From positions 304,433 to 368,432 of the forward strand of contig PMHJ01000037.1 of assembly GCA_003158175.1 (NCBI GenBank): a stretch of 64,000 nucleotides of DNA. Reading direction: 5' to 3'. Made by a program: the position numbers and the translations under genes. A model generated the notes under the pieces. That model had not been told where the DNA came from, searched no databases, and saw only the letters and a program-made list of their open reading frames with translations. Position 1 is the first letter of the stretch. Every line of letters begins with the position of its first letter. This document shows, piece after piece, positions 34,103-43,042 of this stretch. Source of the DNA: Candidatus Cybelea septentrionalis (GTDB lineage Bacteria > Vulcanimicrobiota > Vulcanimicrobiia > Vulcanimicrobiales > Vulcanimicrobiaceae).

Positions 34103-35595
34103 TTCACTGGTGGTTGGCGAATCGCGAGCCCTGCGGTTTCTTCGAGGGCAATCGTGCTCTGGTGGCGTCCGTAGCAGAAGTAAAAGATCAGGCCGGCGAC
34201 GAGCCAAATCACGAAGCCTAGCCACACCAGCGGGAAGAACCCCCACACCAGCGGGTTTCCCTGCCGCAGGAAATAGATCAAAAACAGTGCGGTAACTGCG
34301 GAGAGCACGGGAATCAAATAGGGGCCGAACGGGACTTTGAACTTACCTTGCGTCTCCGGATGGCGGCTGCGCAATATCGGTACGGCGATCGAGACGAGCA
34401 CGAAGGCGCTGAGCGTTCCCATATTGGTAAGCGATCCCAGAATGCTGATCGGAAAGAGCGCGCCTGCGGCCGCAATCAAAACACCGAACAGAATTTGCGA
34501 GATCCACGGTGTGCGCCACGTCGGATGCAGTCGAACGAACAGCGGAGGGATCAGTCCGTCCCGCGACATCGCGTAGAATATTCGGGTTTGTCCGTACATC
34601 ATGACGAGGAGCACCGTCGTCAAGCCTGCGATGGCACCGAACGAAATGATCACGCCCGCCCAAGCGAGCCCGACGCTGTCGACCGCAAACGCAACGGGGA
34701 AGTTGACGTTGAGCGTGTAGAACGGTACCATGCCGTTGAGAATCGCGACGACGATAATATAGAGAATCGTGCAGACCACGAGGCTTGCGATGATGCCGAT
34801 CGGCAGATCGCGCGCCGGATTCCGCGCCTCTTCAGCGGTCGTCGAGACGGCGTCGAATCCGATATATGCGAAGAAGATGAAGGCGGCGCCCCCGAACATA
34901 CCGGCCAAGCCGAAAGGAAAGAAGCCGCCCGCACCCGCTAGCGGGCCGGGCGGAAGGTGATAGTTGGCGGGATTGATGTGACCGAGACCGATCGCGATGA
35001 AGAAGAGTACGACCGCGATCTTAATTGCGACGATGACCGCGTTGACGGTGCCCGATTCCTTCGTTCCGCGCACGAGCAGCGCGGTGATTAGAAAGATGAT
35101 TGCCGCTGCGGGCAAGTTCGCGATTCCCGGCGTCGCATCCCAATGGCTGTGTTGCCACGCCTGCGGGATGTTCAGATTGAACAGCGTGTGCAGAATGAAA
35201 TTGAAATAGCCGGACCATCCGACGCTGACGGTCGCCGCGCCGAGCGCATACTCGAGGACCAGTGCCCAGCCGACGATCCAAGCAAGGAACTCGCCGAGCG
35301 TCGCATATGTGTAGGTGTAGGCGCTGCCGGAGATCGGAATCTTGCTGGAGACTTCCGCGTAACAGAGCGCGGCGAGCGCGCTCACGATGCCCGCGACGAC
35401 AAACGAAAACGTTAGTGACGGGCCTGCCCGCGTAGCCGAAGCGACGCCGGTGAGAACGAAGATGCCGGTGCCGATGATCGCGCCGATCCCCATGGCGGTG
35501 AGCGCCCACGGGCCGAGCGAGCGTTTCAGACCGTGCTCTTGATCCCTGCCCTGTGCAAGGATACGCGAGAGAGGCTTGACTCGTTGCATCAACAT
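34099..35595 (-). CDS. APC family amino-acid permease (cationic amino-acid transporter type)
   Basis: 498-aa permease with 12-14 helices. Typical features are LKRSLGPWALTAMGIGAIIG near the N-terminus, SSKIPISGSAYTYTYATLGE in the helix 3 region, and FFAYIGFDAVSTTAEEARNP. A GLTTVLLVMMYGQTRIFYAMSRDG loop is also present. These fit the CAT/YfnA subgroup importing basic or neutral amino acids. It is followed upstream on the same strand by a DUF4870 gene 10 bases away, so the two may share a transcript. Confidence 0.88.
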   Translation of the reverse strand: MLMQRVKPLSRILAQGRDQEHGLKRSLGPWALTAMGIGAIIGTGIFVLTGVASATRAGPSLTFSFVVAGIVSALAALCYAEVSSKIPISGSAYTYTYATLGEFLAWIVGWALVLEYALGAATVSVGWSGYFNFILHTLFNLNIPQAWQHSHWDATPGIANLPAAAIIFLITALLVRGTKESGTVNAVIVAIKIAVVLFFIAIGLGHINPANYHLPPGPLAGAGGFFPFGLAGMFGGAAFIFFAYIGFDAVSTTAEEARNPARDLPIGIIASLVVCTILYIIVVAILNGMVPFYTLNVNFPVAFAVDSVGLAWAGVIISFGAIAGLTTVLLVMMYGQTRIFYAMSRDGLIPPLFVRLHPTWRTPWISQILFGVLIAAAGALFPISILGSLTNMGTLSAFVLVSIAVPILRSRHPETQGKFKVPFGPYLIPVLSAVTALFLIYFLRQGNPLVWGFFPLVWLGFVIWLVAGLIFYFCYGRHQSTIALEETAGLAIRQPPVN

Positions 35596-35605
35596 AGGCT
35601 GGCTC

Positions 35606-36040
35606 CTAACGCAGAAAACGAATGGCGAACGGGTACGTGTAGGTGCGGCCCTGGCTCGCCGCTACGGTCCCAGCGATGATGAAGATGAGCGATAGCAGCA
35701 GAATCAACAAAACGGCGATCGCAACCGCAATCCAAAAAACGGCAAGACTGACGCCGGTTCCGGTATCGGACATCTGCTGCGCCGAACCGCTCGCGATGAA
35801 GCCGAGCATCACGGCGACGGCGGCGATGACCCCGACAACTCCCACGATGGAAACCGTGATCTGATAGTTGAGCGATGCGCGTGCGTGCTCCGCCACGAAC
35901 TCCGATTCGTGCGCTTTGATCAGATAGACGACCAGCGGTCCCACGACGTGACCGAACGGCAATCCCGCGATGGCGATGAGCGCACTCAAGTGCGCGGCCA
36001 TTGCCCAATTCCGGTCCTGGGAAGCAATTTGAACTTGCAT
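35606..36040 (-). CDS. DUF4870 membrane protein
   Basis: 144-aa small membrane protein of the DUF4870 family: WAMAAHLSALIAIAGLPFGHVVGPLVVYLI, then HARASLNYQITVSI and two to three further helices ending in RTYTYPFAIRFL. The conserved Asn-Tyr-Gln and terminal P-F-x-I-R-F features are characteristic. Function is unknown; relatives are often near transport genes. It is divergent from the FAD oxidoreductase gene with a 61-base gap. Confidence 0.85.
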   Translation of the reverse strand: MQVQIASQDRNWAMAAHLSALIAIAGLPFGHVVGPLVVYLIKAHESEFVAEHARASLNYQITVSIVGVVGVIAAVAVMLGFIASGSAQQMSDTGTGVSLAVFWIAVAIAVLLILLLSLIFIIAGTVAASQGRTYTYPFAIRFLR

Positions 36041-36101
36041 CCCGCTCTATTGCCGGGCGCTAGGAAATGGCCTGCCGTATGGGGCGACGAATTGCACGTA
36101 G

Positions 36102-37475
36102 ATGCGAGCTTCTACGCGCTCCGACTCACCTGAGTTCGACGTGCTGGTCGTCGGCGGCGGCAATGCGGGTTGCGCGGCGGCGATTGCGGCGGCGCGCCAC
36201 GGTGCCCGTACGCTTCTGCTCGAGCGTTACGGTTTCTTGGGCGGCACCGCGACGGCTGCAATGGTTGGTCCGTGGATGACCTTTCATTCCGCGAAAGAAC
36301 GCATCGTCGGCGGGATCGCGCAAGAGATGGTCGAGCGCCTGATGCGTAAGGGCGCTTCGCCGGGCCACCTTGCCGATTCGTCGGATTACGTCGCGACGAT
36401 TACGCCGTTCGATCCCGAAGTGCACAAAGCGCTGCTCTTCGAGATGATGCGAGAGGCGGAGGTGTCGTTGCTGCTCCATGCCTACTTCTTATCGGCGCAG
36501 CTCGATGGGGAAGCCGTTTGCAGTGCAACGTGTGCGACGGTCGGCGGCACGCGCACGTACCGCGGAAGGGTCGTCATCGACGCAACCGCCGATGCGCTGG
36601 TGGCCGCCTCTGCGGGCGTCCCCACGCAACAGGGCGACGAGCGCGGACGCGTTCAGCCTGCCACGTTGATGTTTCGGCTGAGCCACGTCGACCTCGCGGC
36701 CCTTGCAGCGTATCTGCGCGAACATCCCGACGAGATGCGCAGCTCGCTGCGCCCGCAGGAGCGCGTGCCGGCCGTGCTCACCGCGATTGCAGGTCTGAAC
36801 GAGCTCTGGGAAAGAGCGCGTGCGGACGGGCTCGTCGACGTTCCGCGCGAACTCGTCTCGTTTTTTATCTCTCCATATCCCGACGAGGTGACCGTCAACA
36901 TGACGCGCGTCGTCAACATCGATCCGCTGGATCCCGACGACCTGACGCGGGCCGAAGTAGAATCGCGTCTGCAGGCGATGCAGTTGTTGGAGTTCTTTCG
37001 GCGCCGCGTGCCGGGTTTCGCGGGCGCGCGCATCGCGGCAACGGGCACGGAGGTGGGGATTCGCGAATCGCGGCGCATCGTCGGCCGGTACACGCTGACG
37101 CGAGACGACGTTTTGCAGGCCCGGCGCTTCGACGATGCCGTGGCGCGCAGCGCGTATCCCATCGACGTGCACAACCCAAGCGGCAGCGGAACGGCCACGC
37201 AACGACTCGCGCCTGGAGAGAGCTACGAAATTCCTTACCGCACCCTCTTGCCGGTCAATCGCGAGCAGTTGCTCGTTGCGGGGCGCTGCATCTCCACAAC
37301 GCACGAGGCGCTAGCCTCGACGCGCTTGACGCCAACGGTGATGACCCTGGGGCAGGCGGCCGGAACGGCCGCGGCGCTAGCTTGCGCGCGCGGCGTACGG
37401 GTGGGCGATATCGACACGAACGAACTGCGAGCGCAGCTCGTCGCCGACGGCGTCGACTTACGTCGAAGCGCATGA
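36102..37475 (+). CDS. FAD-dependent oxidoreductase
   Basis: 457-aa flavoprotein of the FAD-dependent oxidoreductase group (PF12831-like). The dinucleotide-binding fold is at the N-terminus (FDVLVVGGGNAGCAAAIAAA, LLLERYGFLGGTATAAMVGP). Late motifs VVIDATADALVAASAGVP, EVGIRESRRIVGRYTLT and LLVAGRCISTTHEALAS complete the pattern. Substrate unknown. It is first in a run of four genes linked by 4-base overlaps with a metallopeptidase-like protein, a sugar kinase and NanE, so oxidation of a sugar or amino-sugar derivative is a reasonable hypothesis. Confidence 0.85.
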   Translation: MRASTRSDSPEFDVLVVGGGNAGCAAAIAAARHGARTLLLERYGFLGGTATAAMVGPWMTFHSAKERIVGGIAQEMVERLMRKGASPGHLADSSDYVATITPFDPEVHKALLFEMMREAEVSLLLHAYFLSAQLDGEAVCSATCATVGGTRTYRGRVVIDATADALVAASAGVPTQQGDERGRVQPATLMFRLSHVDLAALAAYLREHPDEMRSSLRPQERVPAVLTAIAGLNELWERARADGLVDVPRELVSFFISPYPDEVTVNMTRVVNIDPLDPDDLTRAEVESRLQAMQLLEFFRRRVPGFAGARIAATGTEVGIRESRRIVGRYTLTRDDVLQARRFDDAVARSAYPIDVHNPSGSGTATQRLAPGESYEIPYRTLLPVNREQLLVAGRCISTTHEALASTRLTPTVMTLGQAAGTAAALACARGVRVGDIDTNELRAQLVADGVDLRRSA

Positions 37476-37753
37476 ACGTCGCGTTTGAGTTGTGCAGGGC
37501 GTATGGCGTGAGCGTTCGCTTCGCCGAACTGGGCGACTGGGGTAAGGACGAACTTCGTGCGGAGTACGATCCGACTGGGCCGGAGATACGTATCCGCGCC
37601 GGGCTGGAAGCGGATCTCGTCGCGCGCGCTATTGGTCACGAGCTCTATCACCATCGCGAAGCGATCGGCGAAGTAGCCGTGCTTGGGAACAGACTCGCGC
37701 GGGAAGCGGCCGCGGATGCCTACGCGGCGCAACTCGCCGAAGGCGCGACGTGA
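37472..37753 (+). CDS. Small ImmA/IrrE-like (HExxH) metallopeptidase
   Basis: 93-aa protein that consists essentially of one zinc-peptidase core. H56-E57-x-x-H60 occurs in ARAIGHELYHHRE and a likely third ligand E78 in LAREAAADAYAAQL, the pattern of ImmA/IrrE (DUF955) proteins. It is much shorter than classic ImmA and has no DNA-binding partner domain. ATG 37472 overlaps the preceding stop (ATGA). Its own stop overlaps the kinase GTG (GTGA), so translation is coupled on both sides, which argues strongly that it is real. Confidence 0.75.
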   Translation: MNVAFELCRAYGVSVRFAELGDWGKDELRAEYDPTGPEIRIRAGLEADLVARAIGHELYHHREAIGEVAVLGNRLAREAAADAYAAQLAEGAT

Positions 37754-38661
37754 GCGCGCTGCTCGCCGGAATCGACGGAGGTCAAAGCTCGACCGTGGCG
37801 CTGATAGCCGACGAGCGCGGTCAAATCCTTTCACGCGGCGCGTCGGGCCCCGCCGACGAAGTCGGCGCCGATTCGACATCTACGCGCCTTCGCAATGCGC
37901 TACGAGAAGCACTCGCCGATGCGTGCCGGCGTGCGGGCCTTCCTCTTGAAAGCGGTTTCGCCGCGATCGTCGCCGGCGTTAGCGGTTATGAAGGACGCGT
38001 CTACGGTGCGCTGCCGGAGATGCCGACGCAGCGTTTTATTCTGATGCACGACGCGCCGGTGGCGCATGCGGGCGCGCTCGCGGGAACGCCGGGTGTCGTC
38101 GTGATTGCAGGTACGGGTTCGGTCGTCTACGCGCGCGACGAAAATGGCGTCTCGCAGACGCTCGGCGGATGGGGCTTTCTCTTCGGCGACGAGGGAAGCG
38201 CGTTTAGCATTGCTCGCAATGCGCTCGCACTCGTGATGGCCGCCGAGGACGACGGCGACCGCGCTCTCCGCGAAGAAGCGCAAGCGGCCTGCGATTTCTT
38301 TGCAATGGGCTCGCTTCGCCAAATTGCACGAGCAGTTTACTCGGGAGAACTGACCCGCGCGCGGCTCGCCGCCTTTACGCCGGTTGCCATTCGATTTGAG
38401 CGCTTCCGTAAGATTGCCGAGGAAGGAGCCGACCGTCTTGCGGCGCTCGCGCATCGCGGGCTGGCTGCCATGAAAGAGCCCAGAGCGGCATTAACCGGCG
38501 GTCTCTTCGCCGACGCGGACTTTTACGAGCGCGTCAGGGGCGGCATTCTCGAAACCGTACCGAGCGCGGAAGTCGGTCGCGCGAAGTACGAGCCCGCGGC
38601 GGGCGCGCTGCTGCTCGCCTACCGCGAGCTGGGGCTGCCCGTGCCGGAGCTCGAGCGATGA
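37750..38661 (+). CDS. BadF/N-acetylglucosamine-kinase-type ATPase
   Basis: 303-aa ASKHA-fold sugar kinase. Phosphate-1 loop LAGIDGGQSSTVALIA is at residues ~5-20. Phosphate-2 region VVIAGTGSVVYARDENG is followed by GGWGFLFGDEGSAFSIARNAL, and the adenosine region by RAALTGGLFADADF. This matches N-acetylglucosamine kinases of the BadF/BadG/BcrA family. The adjacent nanE gene suggests phosphorylation of an N-acetylhexosamine feeding amino-sugar catabolism or cell-wall recycling. The GTG start and the terminal ATGA overlap both neighbours. Confidence 0.85.
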   Translation: MSALLAGIDGGQSSTVALIADERGQILSRGASGPADEVGADSTSTRLRNALREALADACRRAGLPLESGFAAIVAGVSGYEGRVYGALPEMPTQRFILMHDAPVAHAGALAGTPGVVVIAGTGSVVYARDENGVSQTLGGWGFLFGDEGSAFSIARNALALVMAAEDDGDRALREEAQAACDFFAMGSLRQIARAVYSGELTRARLAAFTPVAIRFERFRKIAEEGADRLAALAHRGLAAMKEPRAALTGGLFADADFYERVRGGILETVPSAEVGRAKYEPAAGALLLAYRELGLPVPELER

Positions 38662-39335
38662 ACCTGCTCGAAGCGCTGCGCGGCGGACTGATCGTTTCCG
38701 TGCAGGCTTGGCGTGGATCTGCGCTCGACGATCCGCAGGTTATCGCGGCAATGGCAGGAGCCGCGCAAGATGGCGGGGCCGTTGCCGTCCGTATCGAGGG
38801 CGTCGCAAATCTGCTCGCGGTGCGTCACCGTGTCACGTTGCCGATCGTGGGGTTGCTCAAACGCGAGTATCCCGGATTCGAGACCTACATTTCTCCAACG
38901 CTTGCGGACGTGAGATCGATCATCGGCGCCGGCGCTGAGATCGTGGCCTTCGACGCAACCGGCCGGCCGCGGCCGGACGGCAGCCTGCTCATCGACACGA
39001 TCCGGGAGGTCCACGCAGCGGGCCGGCTGGCAATGGCGGATTGCTCTACCGCACAAGACGCGGCAGCTGCGAGCGCGGCCGGCGCCGACATCTTAGCGAC
39101 AACGCTCTGCGGTTATACGGCGCCGACGAAGAGCCACGCACTTCCCGCGCTCGATTTGGTTGCCGAGGTTTCGCAAATGGGTACGTTCGGCGTATGCGAG
39201 GGCGGGGTTCGCACACCGGCAGACGTGAGGGCCGCGCTCGATGCCGGAGCCGATGCCGTCGTCGTCGGAACCGCCATCACCAACGTGGACTGGCTGGTTC
39301 GGGAGTTTGCAGGGGCTGCCGACAGGGGCTCTTAA
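38658..39335 (+). CDS. nanE: N-acetylmannosamine-6-phosphate 2-epimerase
   Basis: 225-aa TIM-barrel enzyme converting ManNAc-6-P to GlcNAc-6-P. The catalytic lysine is in VGLLKREYPG (K68) and the glutamate in VCEGGVRTPAD (E181). The substrate loop AVAVRIEGVANL and barrel motif EIVAFDATGRPRPDG are also present. No nanA or nanK homologue of the standard sialic-acid cluster is next to it; the partner is the BadF-type kinase. Last gene of the four-gene coupled operon. Confidence 0.92.
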   Translation: MNLLEALRGGLIVSVQAWRGSALDDPQVIAAMAGAAQDGGAVAVRIEGVANLLAVRHRVTLPIVGLLKREYPGFETYISPTLADVRSIIGAGAEIVAFDATGRPRPDGSLLIDTIREVHAAGRLAMADCSTAQDAAAASAAGADILATTLCGYTAPTKSHALPALDLVAEVSQMGTFGVCEGGVRTPADVRAALDAGADAVVVGTAITNVDWLVREFAGAADRGS

Positions 39336-39345
39336 CAGCCCGTTT
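39326..39345 (+). terminator. Weak hairpin at the end of the nanE operon
   Basis: GGGCT (39326-39330) pairs with AGCCC (39337-39341) across a 6-base loop that contains the nanE stop codon; GTTTAG follows. The stem is short and the T-run poor, so this is only a possible terminator before the oxidase operon. Confidence 0.3.
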
Positions 39346-39373
39346 AGTCGGTGCGATTCGCGTGCGGAGCGCC

Positions 39374-39391
39374 TATATTAGGCTGAGGGAG
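39374..39391 (+). promoter_or_regulatory. Possible -10 element and ribosome-binding site of the oxidase operon
   Basis: TATATT (39374-39379) is a good -10 box, but no consensus -35 is found 17 bases upstream (GTGCGA). GAGGGAG (39385-39391) is a strong Shine-Dalgarno placed 8 bases before the TTG start of subunit II, which decides that start. Confidence 0.4.
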
Positions 39392-39399
39392 AGCATTCT

Positions 39400-40494
39400 T
39401 TGGTAGAGAGAACAGCGCAACCGGCCCGGCTCGGTCGCGGATTTTGGGTGGTCACTGCGGTTCTGGCGGCACTGGCGGTCGCCGCGATCGTCTTTAGCTA
39501 CACCTTTCCGCTGGAGCGCTACCTGCCCGCAGCAATCGTAACCGCGCGGCAGGTCGACGATCTCATTCGCTTCATGTCGGCGACGGGCAGCGCGCTCTAC
39601 ATTTTCGTCGCAGGCTATTTGGTCTATTTTGCGATCGCCTTCCGCGCCAAGGCATCGGACGCGCCCGATGCGATCGGCGTGCAAATCCACGATAACCGCA
39701 AGCTCGAGTTTTGGTGGACGGTTATCCCGCTGATCTTCGTGATCATACTCTCGGTTGTCAGCGTCCGAATCTGGTACGAGATCCTGCTGGAGCCGGAGAA
39801 CGGCCTCGTCGTCGAGGCGATCGGCCACCAGTTCTATTTCTCGTTCCGCTACCCGCAGATCAACGGCGAGGTTACCGACGAAATGCACCTTCCGTTGGGC
39901 GTGCCGGTGACGCTCAACCTGACCTCGGCCGACGTGATCCATGGATTCTGGGTGCCGGCGATGCGTCTCAAGAACGATACGGTTCCGGGCTTGGTGACGA
40001 CGATCCGGTTCACGCCGCGGCTGGCGGGACGGTATCCGATCATCTGTACGCAGTTCTGCGGCGTCGAGCACAGCGAGATGGACAAGCAGGTCTTGGTGAT
40101 CGAGGATAAGCCTTCGTTCGACCGTTGGTACAAAGGCTGGCAGCAGAAGAACGCTCGCGTGAGCAACGCGTTGCCCGGGGTGGCCGGACAAGCGATCCCG
40201 CTTCAGGGCGGCGATGTTGCTGCCGGCAAGGCGCTCTTCAGTCAAAAGTGCACGGCCTGCCACAAGCTCGCTCCGTTCAGCCAAACTCTCGTGGGCCCGG
40301 GCCTCGAGGCCGTTCTGCACGATCCGGCACATCCGGACTTGGTCAACGGTAAGGCGGCGAATCCCGCGGACGTCGCGTCGATCTTGGAGAACGGTTACAC
40401 CGGCAGCATGGGTGCGATGCCCAGCGCGAGCTCCAACGGCCTCTCTCCACAGGACATCGCAAACCTCGTGGCATTTCTCAACACACTGAAATGA
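39400..40494 (+). CDS. ctaC: Cytochrome c oxidase subunit II with fused cytochrome c (caa3 type)
   Basis: 364-aa subunit II. An N-terminal hydrophobic segment and two further membrane helices (to ~130) precede the CuA cupredoxin domain, with ligands in ICTQFCGVEHSEM (C216, C220, H224, M228) and the first His in IHGFWVPAMRL. A class I cytochrome c domain follows: CTACHK (C284, C287, H288) and a C-terminal axial Met in GAMPSAS. The fusion defines a caa3 oxidase that accepts electrons through its own haem c. TTG 39400 is supported by GAGGGAG. Confidence 0.93.
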   Translation: MVERTAQPARLGRGFWVVTAVLAALAVAAIVFSYTFPLERYLPAAIVTARQVDDLIRFMSATGSALYIFVAGYLVYFAIAFRAKASDAPDAIGVQIHDNRKLEFWWTVIPLIFVIILSVVSVRIWYEILLEPENGLVVEAIGHQFYFSFRYPQINGEVTDEMHLPLGVPVTLNLTSADVIHGFWVPAMRLKNDTVPGLVTTIRFTPRLAGRYPIICTQFCGVEHSEMDKQVLVIEDKPSFDRWYKGWQQKNARVSNALPGVAGQAIPLQGGDVAAGKALFSQKCTACHKLAPFSQTLVGPGLEAVLHDPAHPDLVNGKAANPADVASILENGYTGSMGAMPSASSNGLSPQDIANLVAFLNTLK

Positions 40495-40510
40495 GATACT
40501 TGAAAGCAGT

Positions 40511-42187
40511 ATGGCAGTAGCAGCGGTTCACTCGGGCGGTATCGCCGGACACATTCATCCCGAACCTCAGGGGTTCGTTCGACGGTACGTCTTTTCGCTC
40601 GATCACAAGATCATCGGCATCCAATACATCATCACCGCGTTCGTCTTCTTTATGCTCTCGGGTCTCTTGGCCGAGGCCATCCGCACGCAGCTGCTCAACC
40701 CCAACGGCGGCTTCGTCGCTCCCGGCACGTACAACGAGGTCTATAGCGTACACGGCAGCGCGATGGTCTGGCTGGTCATCATTCCTCTTCTGACCGGCGG
40801 CTTCGGCAATCTTGTCTTTCCGCTGCAGATCGGGGCCCGCGACGTTGCCTTTCCCTGGCTCAACATGCTCAGCTTCTGGATCTTTCCGGTCGCCGGCCTG
40901 ATGCTATTTTCGTCGTTCCTGATGGGAGCGCCGACTGCCGGATGGATGGAGTATCCGCCGATCTCGCTGCAAGGCGCGGCCGGAACCTCGATGTGGTGTG
41001 CCGCGATCTTCCTGGTCGGCGTGAGCTCGACGATTACGGGGATCAACTTCGTCGTCACGATCCTGAAGATGCGCGCGCCGGGGATGACGTTCACCCGAAT
41101 GCCGCTCTTCGTCTGGGGGCAGTTCGCGACCGCGCCGCTGCTGATGATCGCGACTACGGCGCTCGCCGCGGCGCTGGCGGCGCTCTTTATCGAACGGCAG
41201 TTTGGCGTGCCGTTCTTCGACCCGACTAAAGGCGGCAGTCCGGTCATGTGGCAACATATGTTCTGGTTCTATTCGCACCCGGCCGTCTACATCATGATTC
41301 TTCCTGCCTTCGGCATCATCTCCGAAGTGCTGCCGACCTTCGCGCGCAAGCCGGTCTTCGGCTACAAGCTGATCGCATTCTCTTCGATGGCGATTGCGCT
41401 ACTCGGATTCATGGTCTGGGCCCACCACATGTTCACCTCGGGCCTCGCGCCCTTCTTGCAACTGCCCTTCATGATCCTCACGTACATCATCGGCGTGCCG
41501 ACGGGCATCAAGATCTTCTCATGGACGGCGACGCTTTTCGGTGGAAAGATCCACTACTCGACGGCGATGCTCTTCGCGATCGGCTTCATCGGCCTGTTTA
41601 CGATCGGCGGAATAACCGGAATCTTTCTCGCGGCGATTCCGTTCGACTTGCACGTGCACGGGACGTATTTTATCGTCGCGCACCTGCACTACGTGCTCGT
41701 TGGAGGAAGTCTCATGGGCGTCTTTGCGGGCATGTACTACTGGTTCCCCAAGATGTCGGGGCGCCTGCTTAACGAGACGCTGGGAAAGATTCACTTCTGG
41801 CTCTTCTTCATCGGCTTCAACTGCACGTTTCTTCCGATGCATTGGCTGGGCATGCTCGGGATGCCGCGCGAAGTGGCGACTTACGATCCGCAGTTCACGT
41901 TCTGGAACCGTTTCGAGTCGGTCGCGTCGTACCTCATGACGTTTGCGATCCTGATCTTCTTCGTCAACGTTCTCTGGAGCATCCGCAACGGGCGTCGGTC
42001 GGGGCCCAATCCGTGGGGAGCGCGCACGCTGGAATGGCAGATTCCGTCGCCGCCGCACTACTATAACTTCAAGCACATCCCGACGGTCTACGGGCTGCCT
42101 TACGATTTCAGCCAGCCGCTCCCATATAAGGGGCTGGAAGAGGAGCTCACCGATTCGCCGCCGCCGGTCGCGGCGGGGGCCCACTGA
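40511..42187 (+). CDS. ctaD: Cytochrome c oxidase subunit I, A2-type signature
   Basis: 558-aa haem-copper oxidase core subunit with about 12 helices. It contains the CuB/His-Tyr motif YSHPAVYIMILPAFG (Y254, S255, H256, Y260), MVWAHHMFTSG for the CuB histidines and DLHVHGTYFIVAHLHYVLVG for the haem ligands. The helix VI glutamate of A1 enzymes (GHPEVY) is absent and replaced by the Y-S-H-P-x-V-Y form, typical of A2 oxidases such as those of Thermus and Rhodothermus. It reduces O2 to water while pumping protons. Confidence 0.95.
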   Translation: MAVAAVHSGGIAGHIHPEPQGFVRRYVFSLDHKIIGIQYIITAFVFFMLSGLLAEAIRTQLLNPNGGFVAPGTYNEVYSVHGSAMVWLVIIPLLTGGFGNLVFPLQIGARDVAFPWLNMLSFWIFPVAGLMLFSSFLMGAPTAGWMEYPPISLQGAAGTSMWCAAIFLVGVSSTITGINFVVTILKMRAPGMTFTRMPLFVWGQFATAPLLMIATTALAAALAALFIERQFGVPFFDPTKGGSPVMWQHMFWFYSHPAVYIMILPAFGIISEVLPTFARKPVFGYKLIAFSSMAIALLGFMVWAHHMFTSGLAPFLQLPFMILTYIIGVPTGIKIFSWTATLFGGKIHYSTAMLFAIGFIGLFTIGGITGIFLAAIPFDLHVHGTYFIVAHLHYVLVGGSLMGVFAGMYYWFPKMSGRLLNETLGKIHFWLFFIGFNCTFLPMHWLGMLGMPREVATYDPQFTFWNRFESVASYLMTFAILIFFVNVLWSIRNGRRSGPNPWGARTLEWQIPSPPHYYNFKHIPTVYGLPYDFSQPLPYKGLEEELTDSPPPVAAGAH

Positions 42188-42801
42188 TGTCGGTCGCGGC
42201 AATAGGGGCCGACGCGCACGGCCACGTCGACCAACTCTACGTCGAAACGCGCGAGCTGCGCCTGCAAGGCTTCCTGCTCTTCCTGGTCAGCGATTGCGTG
42301 CTCTTCTCGTCCTTCATCTTCGCCTATCTCTATCTGCGCAACAGCGGACAGGGCTGGCCGCCGCCGGGAATACAGCGTCTGGACGTGGCGTTTGCGGCCT
42401 GGAACTCCGTCGTACTTTTCGGTTCCGGCGCGACGATGCATTATGCGCTCGAGAATTTCAAACACGGGAACTTCATAAGATATATGTGGTTTCTGCTGGC
42501 GACGATCGTCCTAGGCGCGGGATTCCTCGGAGGTCAAGCCTTCGAGTACAACCACTTGATCTTCGGCGAGCACGTGACGTGGGGGGGAAGCGGCATCTTC
42601 GGCGCGTCGTTCTTCACGTTGACCGGCATGCACGGACTGCACGTCTTCTTCGGCGTCTGCTACCTCACGGTGCTCGTGCTGCAGTCGGCGGCCGGCGTCT
42701 ACACAAAGGGCAAGTTCTTTGGGATCACGGCGGGCACGCTTTATTGGCACTTCGTCGACGTGATCTGGGTAGTGCTCTTTTCCATCTTTTACTTGATATA
42801 A
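42187..42801 (+). CDS. ctaE: Cytochrome c oxidase subunit III
   Basis: 204-aa membrane subunit with about five helices, lacking the first two of the seven-helix form. Typical motifs are GFLLFLVSDCVLFSSFIFAY, GQAFEYNHLIFG, FFTLTGMHGLHVFFGVCYL and LYWHFVDVIWVVLFSIFYL. It stabilises subunit I and its proton uptake. The ATG overlaps the last base of the subunit I stop (TGATG), so the two genes are translationally coupled. Confidence 0.93.
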   Translation: MSVAAIGADAHGHVDQLYVETRELRLQGFLLFLVSDCVLFSSFIFAYLYLRNSGQGWPPPGIQRLDVAFAAWNSVVLFGSGATMHYALENFKHGNFIRYMWFLLATIVLGAGFLGGQAFEYNHLIFGEHVTWGGSGIFGASFFTLTGMHGLHVFFGVCYLTVLVLQSAAGVYTKGKFFGITAGTLYWHFVDVIWVVLFSIFYLI

Positions 42802-42826
42802 GGACCCTTATGGAGAGTGTCATTTA

Positions 42827-43042
42827 ATGAACGCGCAGTTCGTCGAACGATTGGGAGCGGTGATCGCGGGCGTCGCCGTCGCGGTGGTAGCCTTCTACGC
42901 GCTCTATAAGGACTGGCACTCGACCGGAGTCGAGAACCAGGTCTTCAAGCTGATGCTCGCGCTGCTGGGTTTCGGAGCGGTTCTCGCTCTGCTGGCGGGC
43001 CTCAACGTGATCGGCTTCACTCCCCCGAAAGGCGCGTACTGA
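42827..43042 (+). CDS. Small two-helix membrane protein of the oxidase operon
   Basis: 71-aa protein with hydrophobic segments at ~8-25 and ~40-62, separated by a polar loop (YKDWHSTGVENQ). Its place 25 bases after subunit III, and the stop overlapping the next gene as TGATG, suggest a small oxidase subunit (subunit IV-like) or assembly factor. No sequence family is recognised. Confidence 0.6.
   Translation: MNAQFVERLGAVIAGVAVAVVAFYALYKDWHSTGVENQVFKLMLALLGFGAVLALLAGLNVIGFTPPKGAY

Noticed and set aside
41519-42202. Long antisense frame opposite ctaD
   Set aside because: Arg/Glu/Asp-rich shadow of a high-GC gene with no domain.
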